Assembly (NCBI GenBank): GCA_017407755.1
Contig: JAFQVY010000020.1
Span: 118,944-182,943 of the forward strand
Direction of reading: 5' to 3'
DNA: 64,000 nucleotides
Source: Clostridia bacterium
Lineage (GTDB): Bacteria > Bacillota > Clostridia > Oscillospirales > Acutalibacteraceae
Of this stretch, positions 27,332 to 36,360 are shown one piece after another (the stretch's first letter is position 1; the number at the start of each line of letters is the position of its first letter). The notes under the pieces are model-generated. The model had not been told where the DNA came from, searched no databases, and saw only the letters and a list, made by a program, of their open reading frames with translations. Both the position numbers and the translations under genes were made by a program.

Positions 27332-27351
27332 AATCTTTGGAGGCGATTTTT

Positions 27352-28125
27352 ATGAGGATTCTTTGTATAGGTGACGTAGTTGGCAGCCGCGGATGTACCT
27401 TTGTAAGGGAAAAGGTTCCTGCCTTAAAAAAACATTACGGCATAGATGCAGTTATCTGCAACGGTGAAAATTCTGCCGATGGAAACGGCGTTTTGCCAAC
27501 TTCTGCCGACAGCCTTTTTGCTTCCGGCGTTGACGTTATTACTTTAGGCAATCACTCCTTTCGCCGCAAAGAGATTTATTCATACCTTGAAGAAAGTCCT
27601 TTCATAATCCGCCCCATAAATTATCCTGCATCCACCACCCCCGGTGCAGGTAAATGTGTTCTTGATTTAGGAAGGTCTCAGGTTACAGTAATTAATCTGA
27701 TGGGCAATGTTTATTTTGGCGATAATCTTAATTGTCCCTTTGAAACAATGGATAAAGTGCTCTCAGAGGTGGAAACTAAGATTGTTATCGTAGATTTTCA
27801 CGCCGAAGCAACAGGGGAAAAGGGTGCTCTTGCTCATTATCTTGACGGAAGAGTTTCCGCTGTTTTCGGCACTCATACCCACGTCCAGACTGCCGACGAG
27901 CAAATTCTGCCAAAAGGCACAGGCTTCATAACCGATGTTGGTATGACAGGTCCTGTCAATTCGGTGTTGGGTGTTAAAAGCCAATTGGTTATAGATAAAT
28001 TAAAATGCAAGCTTCCCGTCAGGTTTGAAGTAGCCCAGAACCCATATAAGCTGGATGCAATTATTTTTGATATTGACGACTCAACAGGTAAGTGCAGGGC
28101 TGTCGAGAGAATTTCTGTTGTATAA
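27352..28125 (+). CDS. ymdB: YmdB family metallophosphoesterase
   Basis: A 257-residue phosphodiesterase of the YmdB family (TIGR00282), acting on 2',3'-cyclic nucleotides and linked in Bacillus to biofilm and late adaptive responses. All metal ligands are visible: the Asp in GDVVG, NGENS, GNHS, DFHAE and THTH. The start at 27352 follows TGGAGG; an in-frame ATG at 27337 lies upstream of that site and is rejected. ymdB usually neighbours rny, which is not here. Confidence 0.9.
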   Translation: MRILCIGDVVGSRGCTFVREKVPALKKHYGIDAVICNGENSADGNGVLPTSADSLFASGVDVITLGNHSFRRKEIYSYLEESPFIIRPINYPASTTPGAGKCVLDLGRSQVTVINLMGNVYFGDNLNCPFETMDKVLSEVETKIVIVDFHAEATGEKGALAHYLDGRVSAVFGTHTHVQTADEQILPKGTGFITDVGMTGPVNSVLGVKSQLVIDKLKCKLPVRFEVAQNPYKLDAIIFDIDDSTGKCRAVERISVV

Positions 28126-28200
28126 CAGGGTAATATGTGCCAAATGTTGTGGTGTCAATTTGGTTAAATTATGCAAAGAAACGATTTTTCGTTTTACAAC

Positions 28201-28229
28201 TTGATTCGACCCTCAAATGTGATTATAAT
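28201..28229 (+). promoter_or_regulatory. Sigma-A-type promoter for fakA
   Basis: TTGATT (28201-28206) and TATAAT (28224-28229) with a 17-base spacer, 56 bases before the chosen fakA start. Confidence 0.75.
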
Positions 28230-28284
28230 GTAATTGAATTAAAATGTGCAATTCTGTGCAGATAATAAAAGGATGTGCGAAATT

Positions 28285-29955
28285 ATGGTAAACGGTGTAA
28301 TTTTAAAGCAAGCTATTATTTCCGGTGCAAATAACATTTGCTCACAGTGTGACAGAATTAACGACCTTAATATTTTCCCTGTACCCGACGGTGACACAGG
28401 TACAAATATGTCTATGACTATCTCTGCTGCTGTTAAGGCTTTAGAGGCTCTTGACACAGACAATGCAGGTGAGGTTGCCAAGGCTACCGCTTCTGCAATG
28501 CTCAGAGGAGCAAGAGGTAACTCAGGCGTTATCCTTTCCCTTCTTTTCAGAGGCTTTGCAAAAGGCTTAGAGGGCAAGAGTGAAGCTACAGGCAAAGATT
28601 TGGCAAAGGCACTTGGCCTTGGTGTAGACGCCGCTTATAAGGCAGTTATGAAGCCAACAGAGGGCACAATCCTTACAGTTGCACGCGAAGCTTTTGAAGA
28701 AAGTGCAAAGGCTGTAAAGAAGTCTAATGACCCTGCTGAAATTTTCGCAGTAATCTGCGAAGCTGCTGAGGAGTCTTTAAACAGAACTCCCGAACTTCTT
28801 CCTGTTTTAAAGAAAGCAGGCGTTGTTGATGCAGGCGGTAAGGGCTTACTTGTTATCTTTGAGGGTATGCTTTCCGTTATCCGTGACGGCGTTATGATTG
28901 AAAATACAGGCAACGAGATTAATGAATCTACCGAGTCTGAGGATGCATTCCGCAGTGCCGCCGCTGAGTTTGACGAGGTTATCAACTTCACTTACTGCAC
29001 AGAGTTTATCGTTGGCAGAGATACTGAGGTTACTACTCCTGTTGAGGATTTACGTGCTTACCTTGAAACAATCGGCGACTGTGTTGTTGTAGTTGACGAC
29101 GAAGAAATTATCAAGGTTCACGTTCATACAGAAGATCCCGGTAACGCTCTTCAGAAGGGCTTAGGCTATGGTCAGCTTCTTACTGTTAAGGTTGAAAATA
29201 TGAAGCAACAGCATGAAAATGCTAAGGCTGAAAATAATAAGAAGAAGTCTAAGAAAAAGGCGTTAAAGCCTCAGGAGCCTACTGAGGAAATCGGCTTTGT
29301 AGCAGTTGCCGCAGGCGACGGTCTTGAGGCACTTTTCACTGACCTCGGCTGTAACAACGTTGTTTCAGGCGGTCAGTCCATGAACCCCAGCACAGACGAT
29401 ATTTACGAAGCAGTTATGGCAACTCCCGCAAAGACTGTTTTCGTTCTTCCTAACAATAAGAACATCATTATGGCTGCTGAGCAGACCGCAAAAATTGTTG
29501 AGGACAGAGAGGTTGTAATCCTCCCCACAAAGACAATCCCTCAGGGCATTACAGCAATGCTTGCTTTTGACCCTGATTCCGATGCAGTTCTCAACAAGGG
29601 TGCTATGCAGGATGCTTTCTCAACCGTTAGCACAGGTCAGGTTACCTTTGCGGCACGTGACTCTGAGTTTGGTATGAAAAAGATTAAAGAGGGCGACATT
29701 ATTGCTCTTGATAACGGCAAGCTTACAGTTAGCGATAAAACTCCTAACAAAGCCTTAATGAAGCTTGCTAAGAATATGATTGACAAGAGTGCTACTTTTG
29801 TAACTCTTATTTACGGCGAAGGCATTTCTGAGGACGAAGCAAACGAAGCTCTTTCTGAGCTTGAGGCAAAGTTTGGCAAAGATGTTGACATCAACCTTGT
29901 TGAAGGCAACCAGCCTGTTTATTACTATATCCTCGGTATTGAAAAAGAACAGTAA
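28285..29955 (+). CDS. fakA: Fatty acid kinase catalytic subunit (YloV/FakA, DAK2-DegV-like)
   Basis: A 556-residue protein of the YloV family. An N-terminal DAK2 (DhaL-type) ATP-binding domain has PVPDGDTGTNM near residues 32-42, then a middle region, a lysine-rich linker around 310-325, and a C-terminal DegV-like (Dak1_2) domain. FakA phosphorylates exogenous fatty acids presented by a FakB protein, which is not in this window. I start at 28285, with AAGGATG about 9 bases upstream and the usual MVNGVILKQA opening. recG follows, as in Bacillus, but yloU/asp23 is missing upstream. Confidence 0.9.
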   Translation: MVNGVILKQAIISGANNICSQCDRINDLNIFPVPDGDTGTNMSMTISAAVKALEALDTDNAGEVAKATASAMLRGARGNSGVILSLLFRGFAKGLEGKSEATGKDLAKALGLGVDAAYKAVMKPTEGTILTVAREAFEESAKAVKKSNDPAEIFAVICEAAEESLNRTPELLPVLKKAGVVDAGGKGLLVIFEGMLSVIRDGVMIENTGNEINESTESEDAFRSAAAEFDEVINFTYCTEFIVGRDTEVTTPVEDLRAYLETIGDCVVVVDDEEIIKVHVHTEDPGNALQKGLGYGQLLTVKVENMKQQHENAKAENNKKKSKKKALKPQEPTEEIGFVAVAAGDGLEALFTDLGCNNVVSGGQSMNPSTDDIYEAVMATPAKTVFVLPNNKNIIMAAEQTAKIVEDREVVILPTKTIPQGITAMLAFDPDSDAVLNKGAMQDAFSTVSTGQVTFAARDSEFGMKKIKEGDIIALDNGKLTVSDKTPNKALMKLAKNMIDKSATFVTLIYGEGISEDEANEALSELEAKFGKDVDINLVEGNQPVYYYILGIEKEQ

Positions 29956-29967
29956 AAGTTATATAAT

Positions 29968-30000
29968 AAAGGCAGGTTTTAAACCTGCCTTTAATTTTTT
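29968..30000 (+). terminator. Terminator between fakA and recG
   Basis: AAAGGCAGGTTT pairs with AAACCTGCCTTT, followed by AATTTTTT. It sits just before the recG ribosome site, so recG depends on read-through or on an unseen promoter. Confidence 0.8.
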
Positions 30001-30016
30001 GCAAGGAGGTGGCACT

Positions 30017-32053
30017 TTGGCTTCGCTTTTTGAATTACCCATAACCCATATAAAGGGAATAGGCGAAAATACCGCACAGCTTTTTCATAAACTTGGAGTT
30101 TATTCTGTGGGTCAGCTTTTGTGCTATTATCCCCGCACTTATGAAGATTGGAGCAACCCCGTGCCCATAACTCCTTTTTTAGAGGGCAATGTCCTTATAA
30201 AGGCACGCCTCAGTGCACATTTCATAACTTCACGTCTTACAGCAGGCAGGTTTATTTCAAAGGCTCAGATAAGTGACGACAGCGGCTCTGTGGAGCTTAT
30301 CTATTTTAATAATAAATACATATCCTCAATGCTTAAGGAAGGGGAAGAATACTATTTTTTCGGTAAGGTTGAAAGAGACCTTTCCGGGCTTAAAATGATT
30401 GCACCAACCTTTTCGCCTGTTGGTAACGCTTTGGGGCTTCACCCCGTATACAGCCTTACCGCAGGACTTACCAATAAAAATGTGCAAAGGTTTATGAAAG
30501 AAGCCATAAAGCTTTTGCCCGAAAAAGTCAACGATCCCTTGCCTTCTTTTATCCGCCAAAAATATAAGCTTTGCAATTTGAAAGATGCTATGATAAGCAT
30601 TCATTTCCCCAAAAGCTTGGGGGATATGCAAAAAGCTCGTTTTCGACTAACCTTTGAAGAGCTCCTTACCCTAAATCTTGGCTTGCGAATGATAAAAAGT
30701 CATAAAAACACGTCAATACCGATTCATATTCCAAAAGACTTTTCTCAGGAGTTTGTTGAAAAGCTTCCTTTTACCCCCACAAATGCTCAGTTAAATGCAA
30801 TCAAAGACTGTATGCAGGATATTACAAAAGGTAAATATCCTATGAACCGCCTTATTCAGGGAGACGTTGGCTCAGGTAAAACTGCCGTTTCGGCGGCTGT
30901 ATGTTACTCTGTGGCGAAATGCGGCTTGCAGTCGGCATTTATGGCACCTACCGAAATCTTAGCAGAACAGCACTTCAAAACCCTTACAAAATTCTTTGAA
31001 AATTCAGACATAAGAGTGGTTCTTCTTACAGGTTCTATGAAGGACTCTCAAAAGAAAAATACCCGCAAAATGATAGAAAGCGGCGAAGCTCAGATAGTTG
31101 TAGGCACCCACGCTCTTATTACCGATAAGACAGTATTTTACAATCTTGCCTTAGCCGTAACCGATGAGCAACATCGTTTTGGTGTTGCTCAGCGTACAAA
31201 GCTCCTGTCTAAAGGCAACAGTGTCCATTTGCTTGTTATGAGTGCTACTCCAATCCCTCGCACAATGGGGCTTGTTCTTTACGGAGACCTTGATGTTTCT
31301 GTAATTGATGAGCTTCCAAAGGGCAGGCAAAAAATTAAAACTATGCTTATAGATTCATCTAAAAGAGAGCGTGCTTTTAATTTTATAAGAAGTGAAATAG
31401 AAGCAGGCAGACAAGCCTACATAGTTTGCCCTTTGGTAGAGGAGGGGGAGCTTTCTTTAGCTTCTGCCGAAGAATACGCCGCTGAGCTTATGCTTTCAAA
31501 ATTCCCCGACTTACCCGTGGGAATTATCCACGGCAAAATGAAATCGGCAGATAAAGAAAGTACCATGCGAAAATTTGCCGAGGGCGAGATAAAGCTTCTT
31601 GTTGCAACAACTGTAATTGAGGTAGGCGTTGATGTGCCCAATGCCTCGGTTATGATGATAGAAAACGCTGAACGTTTCGGACTTTCTCAGCTTCACCAGC
31701 TTCGGGGCAGAGTAGGCAGAGGAAGCTTAAGCTCTTATTGTATCCTTGTCTCTGATAATAAATCCGAAGAAAGCGCCCGTCGCCTATCTATAATGTGTAG
31801 TACCGATAACGGCTTTGTAATTGCAGACGAAGACCTGAAGCTTCGCGGTCCCGGCGACTTTTTCGGCAGCCGCCAGCACGGACTTCCTCAGCTTAATATT
31901 GCCGATTTATCTGATTTTTCAACGCTTTTTGAAAGTTCACAGGCGGCAATGGATATTTTGGATTTTTCTCCCGATATGTCCTCGCCTGAGCTTAAAGGCT
32001 TAAGAGGAAACATTAAACGCCTGTTTAAAACTACAGGCACTCAAATAAACTAA
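30017..32053 (+). CDS. recG: ATP-dependent DNA helicase RecG
   Basis: A 678-residue helicase that remodels stalled forks and Holliday junctions. It has the N-terminal wedge/OB domain (opening with FELPITHIKGIG), then GDVGSGKT, DEQHRFGV, SATPIPRT, and the C-terminal helicase motif with QLRGRVGRG. The start is a TTG at 30017 with GGAGGT 8 bases upstream; upstream in-frame codons overlap fakA and the terminator. Length is normal. Confidence 0.95.
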   Translation: MASLFELPITHIKGIGENTAQLFHKLGVYSVGQLLCYYPRTYEDWSNPVPITPFLEGNVLIKARLSAHFITSRLTAGRFISKAQISDDSGSVELIYFNNKYISSMLKEGEEYYFFGKVERDLSGLKMIAPTFSPVGNALGLHPVYSLTAGLTNKNVQRFMKEAIKLLPEKVNDPLPSFIRQKYKLCNLKDAMISIHFPKSLGDMQKARFRLTFEELLTLNLGLRMIKSHKNTSIPIHIPKDFSQEFVEKLPFTPTNAQLNAIKDCMQDITKGKYPMNRLIQGDVGSGKTAVSAAVCYSVAKCGLQSAFMAPTEILAEQHFKTLTKFFENSDIRVVLLTGSMKDSQKKNTRKMIESGEAQIVVGTHALITDKTVFYNLALAVTDEQHRFGVAQRTKLLSKGNSVHLLVMSATPIPRTMGLVLYGDLDVSVIDELPKGRQKIKTMLIDSSKRERAFNFIRSEIEAGRQAYIVCPLVEEGELSLASAEEYAAELMLSKFPDLPVGIIHGKMKSADKESTMRKFAEGEIKLLVATTVIEVGVDVPNASVMMIENAERFGLSQLHQLRGRVGRGSLSSYCILVSDNKSEESARRLSIMCSTDNGFVIADEDLKLRGPGDFFGSRQHGLPQLNIADLSDFSTLFESSQAAMDILDFSPDMSSPELKGLRGNIKRLFKTTGTQIN

Positions 32054-32077
32054 GGGTCGATGAAATCATCGACCCTT
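32052..32077. terminator. Hairpin between convergent recG and phosphoesterase genes
   Basis: An 11-bp perfect stem (AAGGGTCGATG with CATCGACCCTT) around a 4-base loop. It has no T run, so it may act as an RNA-end stabiliser rather than a classic intrinsic terminator. Confidence 0.6.
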
Positions 32078-32084
32078 ACCCTAT

Positions 32085-32771
32085 TTAAAATGTCCTGCTT
32101 TTTCTTACTTCGTCAATGGGCACAATTTCCTCAAATACAGAGAAAATGCTGTCACTTAAGGCAAAATCGGCGTGCAGGTTTCCGAAAAACCACTTTTTAA
32201 ACCTTACCTCACTGCAAAGCTGTTCCAAGAAAAGGTTCACGGGGTTCGTTTTGCAGTTTCGCCAGATTTTGTGCTTGTGTGTGGCGTTTGCTTCGTGAGT
32301 TATAATGTAGTCAACCTCGCAGTTGAATTTTTTAAGATTTTCCACCGCATAGCGCATCTCGCTCTCGGTTGGCAGTTCACGCTCACTCCATGTGCCGTTG
32401 TCTAAAAGTTGCTCCAAATCGGGGCTGACGCCGCCGCCAAAAGCAAAAAGGAACTTGCCGTCAATATTGTAAATTTCACCGCGGATAAGGTGATAAATGT
32501 TTCTTGAAATTTTGTGAGCCTTTGCTGAATATAAATCAACCACAGGCTGACTTTCAATTTTTTCAAAGTTTTCATGAGTGCCGTCTACAAAGAGTATCCT
32601 GTACTTCTGAGAATTTAAAAACTCAAGCTTCTTGTTTTCTTCTTCAGACTCGTCCCATAAAAAACCAAAATCACCGCATACAATAAGTATATCGTCTTTA
32701 GTAAGTTTTTTCGCACTTCTTGTCTTAAAGCGCTTAATATCTCCGTGAGTATCTCCTGTAATGTATATCAA
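32085..32771 (-). CDS. Metallophosphoesterase-like protein with altered metal motifs
   Basis: A 228-residue calcineurin-like phosphoesterase. GDTHGDI and GDFGFLWD are normal first and second motifs. The third motif, normally GNHE, reads GTHEN (Thr from ACT), and the last motif, normally GHxH, reads GNLH (Asn from AAC). ITHEA is preserved. Two usual metal ligands are therefore replaced. The start is placed at a TTG (32771) giving MIYITGDTHG, with AAAGGG 8 bases upstream; the longer version from TTG 32789 begins inside that site. It is a single-gene unit, possibly with reduced or changed activity. Confidence 0.78.
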   Translation of the reverse strand: MIYITGDTHGDIKRFKTRSAKKLTKDDILIVCGDFGFLWDESEEENKKLEFLNSQKYRILFVDGTHENFEKIESQPVVDLYSAKAHKISRNIYHLIRGEIYNIDGKFLFAFGGGVSPDLEQLLDNGTWSERELPTESEMRYAVENLKKFNCEVDYIITHEANATHKHKIWRNCKTNPVNLFLEQLCSEVRFKKWFFGNLHADFALSDSIFSVFEEIVPIDEVRKSRTF

Positions 32772-32804
32772 AGTAAAAATCCCTTTCAAATTTAAAATTT
32801 TACG

Positions 32805-32833
32805 TTGAAAAGACTGTCGTAATATTGTATAAT
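32805..32833 (+). promoter_or_regulatory. Sigma-A-type promoter for the carboxypeptidase gene
   Basis: TTGAAA (32805-32810) and TATAAT (32828-32833), 17-base spacer, 33 bases before the ATG. Confidence 0.7.
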
Positions 32834-32865
32834 CTATATAATATCACAAGAGAGGCAATTTTTCT

Positions 32866-34203
32866 ATGAAAAAAAGAATAATTCGTATATTTTCCTATAT
32901 TTGCATATTTATTTTGCTTTTGGCTTGTACCTTTAGTGCATCTGCCGTGTCATACGACTATGAGTCTTGGGAAGATGCCGAGGCTCAGCTTTATTCAGAA
33001 ACGATACTTTTAGTTAATATGGATACAGGCGTTCCTGTTTATGAAAAGAACAGTCACGAGCGCAGGTTCCCTGCATCCTTGACAAAGATAATGACTTATA
33101 TCGTTGCATTGGAAAATATCGACGACGTTGAAAATACAAGGGTAGAAATTAAGCAGGACGTTATTGATATGCTAAGCGGTACGGGCAGTTCAATGTCAGG
33201 TCTTGATTATAAAATCGGTGAAAAGGTTAAGGCTATTGACCTTTTGTATTGTCTGATGGTATCCTCAGGTAATGATGCGGCACTGGTGCTTGCTGATTAT
33301 ATTGGCGGGGGAGACATAAGCATTTTCGTTGATGCCATGAACGACAAGGCAAAGGAGTTAGGTCTTGAGGATACTCATTTTGTCAACCCTCACGGGCTTC
33401 ACGACCCTGACCATTATTCCACCGCTTTTGATATTTATCAAATGGCATCCTACGCTTTGACTTTGCCATATTTTTCTGAAATTACCGACACCACCACTTA
33501 TTATTGTGAGGGCGACGATTACCCCTTGGTAACTACAAACTACCTTATTGACGTAAACAGAGGCGGCGAGTATTACTACACTTATGCCAAAGGCATCAAA
33601 ACAGGTACTACCGAAGAGGCAGGCAGATGCATTGCTACCTCAGCAGTTGCAGACGGATATGCCTATATGTGTATTTGTATGGGTGCACCTTACGACACCG
33701 ACTTTAACGGTGCTATGAAGGATGCCCGAAGTCTTATGCGCTGGGCACTTTTAGAGCTTGAGTTTACCAGGCTTGTAAGCGTAGATACTCCTGTTTGTGA
33801 GGTTGATATCAACTTTTCCGCAGGAGATGAGTCAATTCACCTTTATCCCGATAAAAACGTAAACAGTATTCTGCCAAAGGATTATAAGGTAGAAGATGTA
33901 GAAATTACTCCAAATGCCCCATTAAGCGTTGATGCACCTGTAAAGAAGGGGGACATAATCGGCACTGCGGCAGTATATTATCAAAAGGAGCTTGTGCAAG
34001 AGGTTAACCTTGTATCAACCGAGGACGTGTCAAAAAGCGACGTTGCCTATACTATGCATATTTTAAAGAATGTGCTTCTTTCGTGGCAGTTCTGGGTTGC
34101 AATGATAATTGCAGTTATCCTTTTAGTGGTTTATTTTGCACTTTTAAGCAATGTCCGCCAAAAGAAAAAGCAGCGTCGTGTTAAACGACACCGCAGAATG
34201 TAA
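32866..34203 (+). CDS. dacF: D-alanyl-D-alanine carboxypeptidase (penicillin-binding protein 5/6 family)
   Basis: A 445-residue exported low-molecular-weight penicillin-binding protein that trims peptidoglycan stem peptides. It has a signal peptide (1-27), the serine motif SLTK at 71-74, SGN at 134-136 and KTG at 245-247, a C-terminal beta domain, and a final membrane helix (about 403-426) followed by a very basic tail. A family paralogue, DacF, works in spore cortex formation; which paralogue this is cannot be told, so the symbol is tentative. Own promoter and terminator. Confidence 0.88.
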   Translation: MKKRIIRIFSYICIFILLLACTFSASAVSYDYESWEDAEAQLYSETILLVNMDTGVPVYEKNSHERRFPASLTKIMTYIVALENIDDVENTRVEIKQDVIDMLSGTGSSMSGLDYKIGEKVKAIDLLYCLMVSSGNDAALVLADYIGGGDISIFVDAMNDKAKELGLEDTHFVNPHGLHDPDHYSTAFDIYQMASYALTLPYFSEITDTTTYYCEGDDYPLVTTNYLIDVNRGGEYYYTYAKGIKTGTTEEAGRCIATSAVADGYAYMCICMGAPYDTDFNGAMKDARSLMRWALLELEFTRLVSVDTPVCEVDINFSAGDESIHLYPDKNVNSILPKDYKVEDVEITPNAPLSVDAPVKKGDIIGTAAVYYQKELVQEVNLVSTEDVSKSDVAYTMHILKNVLLSWQFWVAMIIAVILLVVYFALLSNVRQKKKQRRVKRHRRM

Positions 34204-34208
34204 AACAT

Positions 34209-34239
34209 AAGCCTTGCTTTTGTAGCAAGGCTTTATTTT
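34209..34239. terminator. Bidirectional terminator
   Basis: AAGCCTTGC and GCAAGGCTT flank a 7-base loop and are followed by TTATTTTA. It serves the carboxypeptidase gene and the convergent SpoIID-like gene. Confidence 0.75.
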
Positions 34240-34805
34240 ATGCTGAAATTCGGCAGATACCACATAAGTGCCTCCTTATAGCTTAAACCATTGCTGCATA
34301 AATAGTTTATTCCCTCAAGGCTTATTCCGCAAGGATACTCCTTTTGGTATACAAAGTTTTTGTTATAAGTGTCCCAAGGAGATGCTACTTTTTTTATGTA
34401 TGGATAAAGCTTGTCGGTTTTAATGTAGCCTTTTGAAAGTGTTGCGGTTGGGATATAAACAGTCTCGCCTTCATAAGTTAAGGATAGCTCGGTTTTGCTA
34501 AAAAGCTTTTCAATCCGATAATAAAGCTCGTCGGGTTCTGCATTTGTTTTTTCTTTTTTAACACTATGATTGTTCTTCGAGATTGCCAGAATAGCCTTGA
34601 TTGTTTCGTCGCAAAAATCTTCCTTGCAAAGAGACCTTGCAAGGCTTACTATTTCTTTCTTTTCAGTTTCGCTATTTGTTTCTGGGTTTTGCGAATATGA
34701 AGCGGCAATTAAAGGGCAAACTGCCAGAATCCCCATAACTACGATACAAATCAATAATACTTTCCTCAATAAATTCACCGTTTCGTAATTTGAATTTTTC
34801 GTCAC
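34233..34805 (-). CDS. Small membrane-anchored protein resembling a shortened SpoIID
   Basis: A 190-residue protein with one N-terminal membrane helix (about 15-36). The C-terminal half recalls parts of the SpoIID/LytB lytic-transglycosylase family: LTYEGETVYIPTATLSKGYI resembles the strand before the Ser-Gly-Gly motif, KLYPYIKKVASPWDTY resembles the following PYL-x-V-x-SP segment, and GISLEGINYLCSNGLSYKEA resembles the final GHGVGMSQ-x-GA region. The catalytic glutamate region and about 100 residues between the segments are missing. The start is GTG at 34805; a TTG at 34769 with GGTGA upstream is also possible. Homology is inferred by eye. Confidence 0.55.
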   Translation of the reverse strand: MTKNSNYETVNLLRKVLLICIVVMGILAVCPLIAASYSQNPETNSETEKKEIVSLARSLCKEDFCDETIKAILAISKNNHSVKKEKTNAEPDELYYRIEKLFSKTELSLTYEGETVYIPTATLSKGYIKTDKLYPYIKKVASPWDTYNKNFVYQKEYPCGISLEGINYLCSNGLSYKEALMWYLPNFSIK

Positions 34806-34821
34806 ATAGCCGTCTTTTGCC

Positions 34822-34850
34822 TTGACAATGAAGCTTCTTTGTTCTACAAT
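34822..34850 (+). promoter_or_regulatory. Strong sigma-A-type promoter for the membrane protein gene
   Basis: A perfect TTGACA (34822-34827) and TACAAT (34845-34850) with 17-base spacing, 74 bases before the ATG. Confidence 0.8.
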
Positions 34851-34924
34851 AGTATCCGTAAAAGAATTGCTCTTAGAATATTTATTTATCTGTTTTTTGA
34901 TTTATTACAGAAAAGGAGCCTTAA

Positions 34925-36316
34925 ATGAAAGCTATAATTAACTGGATTATATTAATCCCTGTACTTTTACTCTCAGTAGGTATTGAGCTTTTTACTGCTT
35001 TTAATCCTGCGGGTGCTGAAAAGTTTTTTTCTATGGATGTTAACGGTATTTCCAAAATCATCCTTATTGCAATAGTTGCACTTTTCGTTTTGTTTTTTAT
35101 TCTGTCGCTTTTAGACAGAAAAACCTCACCGGTTCATATCCTAAAGCATAACTATGCCGCCGGCGTGTGCGCAGTAATTGCCGCGTTTTCTCTTGCAGGT
35201 GATACTGCCGCAACGGTAGCCGAGGCATTCAGAGGAACTCAGTTGGACGCTATGGGTATTGTGGTGGCAATTGCTTCTGCTTTTGCCGCAATTGCTTTGC
35301 TTTTGGCAGGTATTAACCATTGTACCGCATCAAATACAAAGAGCAATACGGCACTTCTTTATCTTGCAATTCCTCTTTGGTGTGCCGTTCACCTGCTTTC
35401 AAGGTTTATGAGCCATACTGCTTCACCTGTTGCAATGGCTGAAACCATTGACCTTGTGATGTACGTTTTCCTTGCAATCTTCTTTATGTACGCTATGATG
35501 GTTGTAGGTCTTATTAACGGCAAGAACCCCGTAAAAGCAACTATCTACTGGGGTGCTCCTGCGGCGGTTGCGGCTCTTGTGTATTCTGCTTCTGTTATAG
35601 GAAACGTGCTTAGTTCTCAAAGCTCAAGTGTGTTTGATTACCTTGAAGCTGTAACCTGTGCATTTATGGGTCTCTATGCTCTTTCTTTTGTTGCAGAGCT
35701 CAGCTTTATGTCAAAAACAAAAGAGGAACAGGTAGTTTTAGCAGACAGTGATGAATCTGAGGCTGTTGACTCAGAGGACGAAAATGAAGAAGACACCTTC
35801 GAAGAAACCGAAGTTGTTTCTGATGATACTATTGAAACAGAAATCGACTCTGCAACAAAGAAATTCTTTGACGATATTTCAAGTGTTGAAAGCGAGATTA
35901 TCGAGATTAACGAAGAAGCTTCTCAGAAAGCAGCAGAGTCAACCGATGCTCCTGAGCGTGATTACGGAAGTTATTTTGACAGTGAGGTTAGTGACGATAT
36001 GTATATAGAGGCTGAAAATGTTGCTGTAGATACAACTAAAAAACACCCTGTTGATAAGAGCAAGTATCCCACAACAGGAGAAAAGACTACCCATCAGCAC
36101 GCTGTACGCGATGAATACGTAGTTGGTCTTGATGAGGTTTCTGGCAACGATAGCTATTCCTCTGCTGCACAAAGTGATGACGAGCTTGTTATCAGCGAGA
36201 CAGGCAACGAGACTAATGAGCAAATGAACATTGCAAAAGATAACTATGAGGCACGCCTTGATGAGATAGACCGCCTCATCATAAGCATTCAGGGCGGAGA
36301 TGCTGATAATAAATAA
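34925..36316 (+). CDS. Unknown membrane protein with long acidic cytoplasmic tail
   Basis: A 463-residue protein not recognised as a known family. About eight hydrophobic helices fill residues 5-265. The remaining ~200 residues are hydrophilic and very rich in Glu, Asp and Ser, then end in a predicted amphipathic helix (NYEARLDEIDRLIISIQ). The ATG is preceded by AAGGAG. The gene has a near-consensus promoter and its own terminator, so it is probably well expressed. The acidic tail looks disordered and could be an interaction platform (inference). Confidence 0.75.
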   Translation: MKAIINWIILIPVLLLSVGIELFTAFNPAGAEKFFSMDVNGISKIILIAIVALFVLFFILSLLDRKTSPVHILKHNYAAGVCAVIAAFSLAGDTAATVAEAFRGTQLDAMGIVVAIASAFAAIALLLAGINHCTASNTKSNTALLYLAIPLWCAVHLLSRFMSHTASPVAMAETIDLVMYVFLAIFFMYAMMVVGLINGKNPVKATIYWGAPAAVAALVYSASVIGNVLSSQSSSVFDYLEAVTCAFMGLYALSFVAELSFMSKTKEEQVVLADSDESEAVDSEDENEEDTFEETEVVSDDTIETEIDSATKKFFDDISSVESEIIEINEEASQKAAESTDAPERDYGSYFDSEVSDDMYIEAENVAVDTTKKHPVDKSKYPTTGEKTTHQHAVRDEYVVGLDEVSGNDSYSSAAQSDDELVISETGNETNEQMNIAKDNYEARLDEIDRLIISIQGGDADNK

Positions 36317-36321
36317 GCGTT

Positions 36322-36347
36322 GAGGCGGATTATATCCGCCTCTTTTT
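36322..36347 (+). terminator. Intrinsic terminator
   Basis: GAGGCGGA (36322-36329) and TCCGCCTC (36335-36342) followed by TTTTT. Confidence 0.88.
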
Positions 36348-36360
36348 GTTTGGTGATTTT

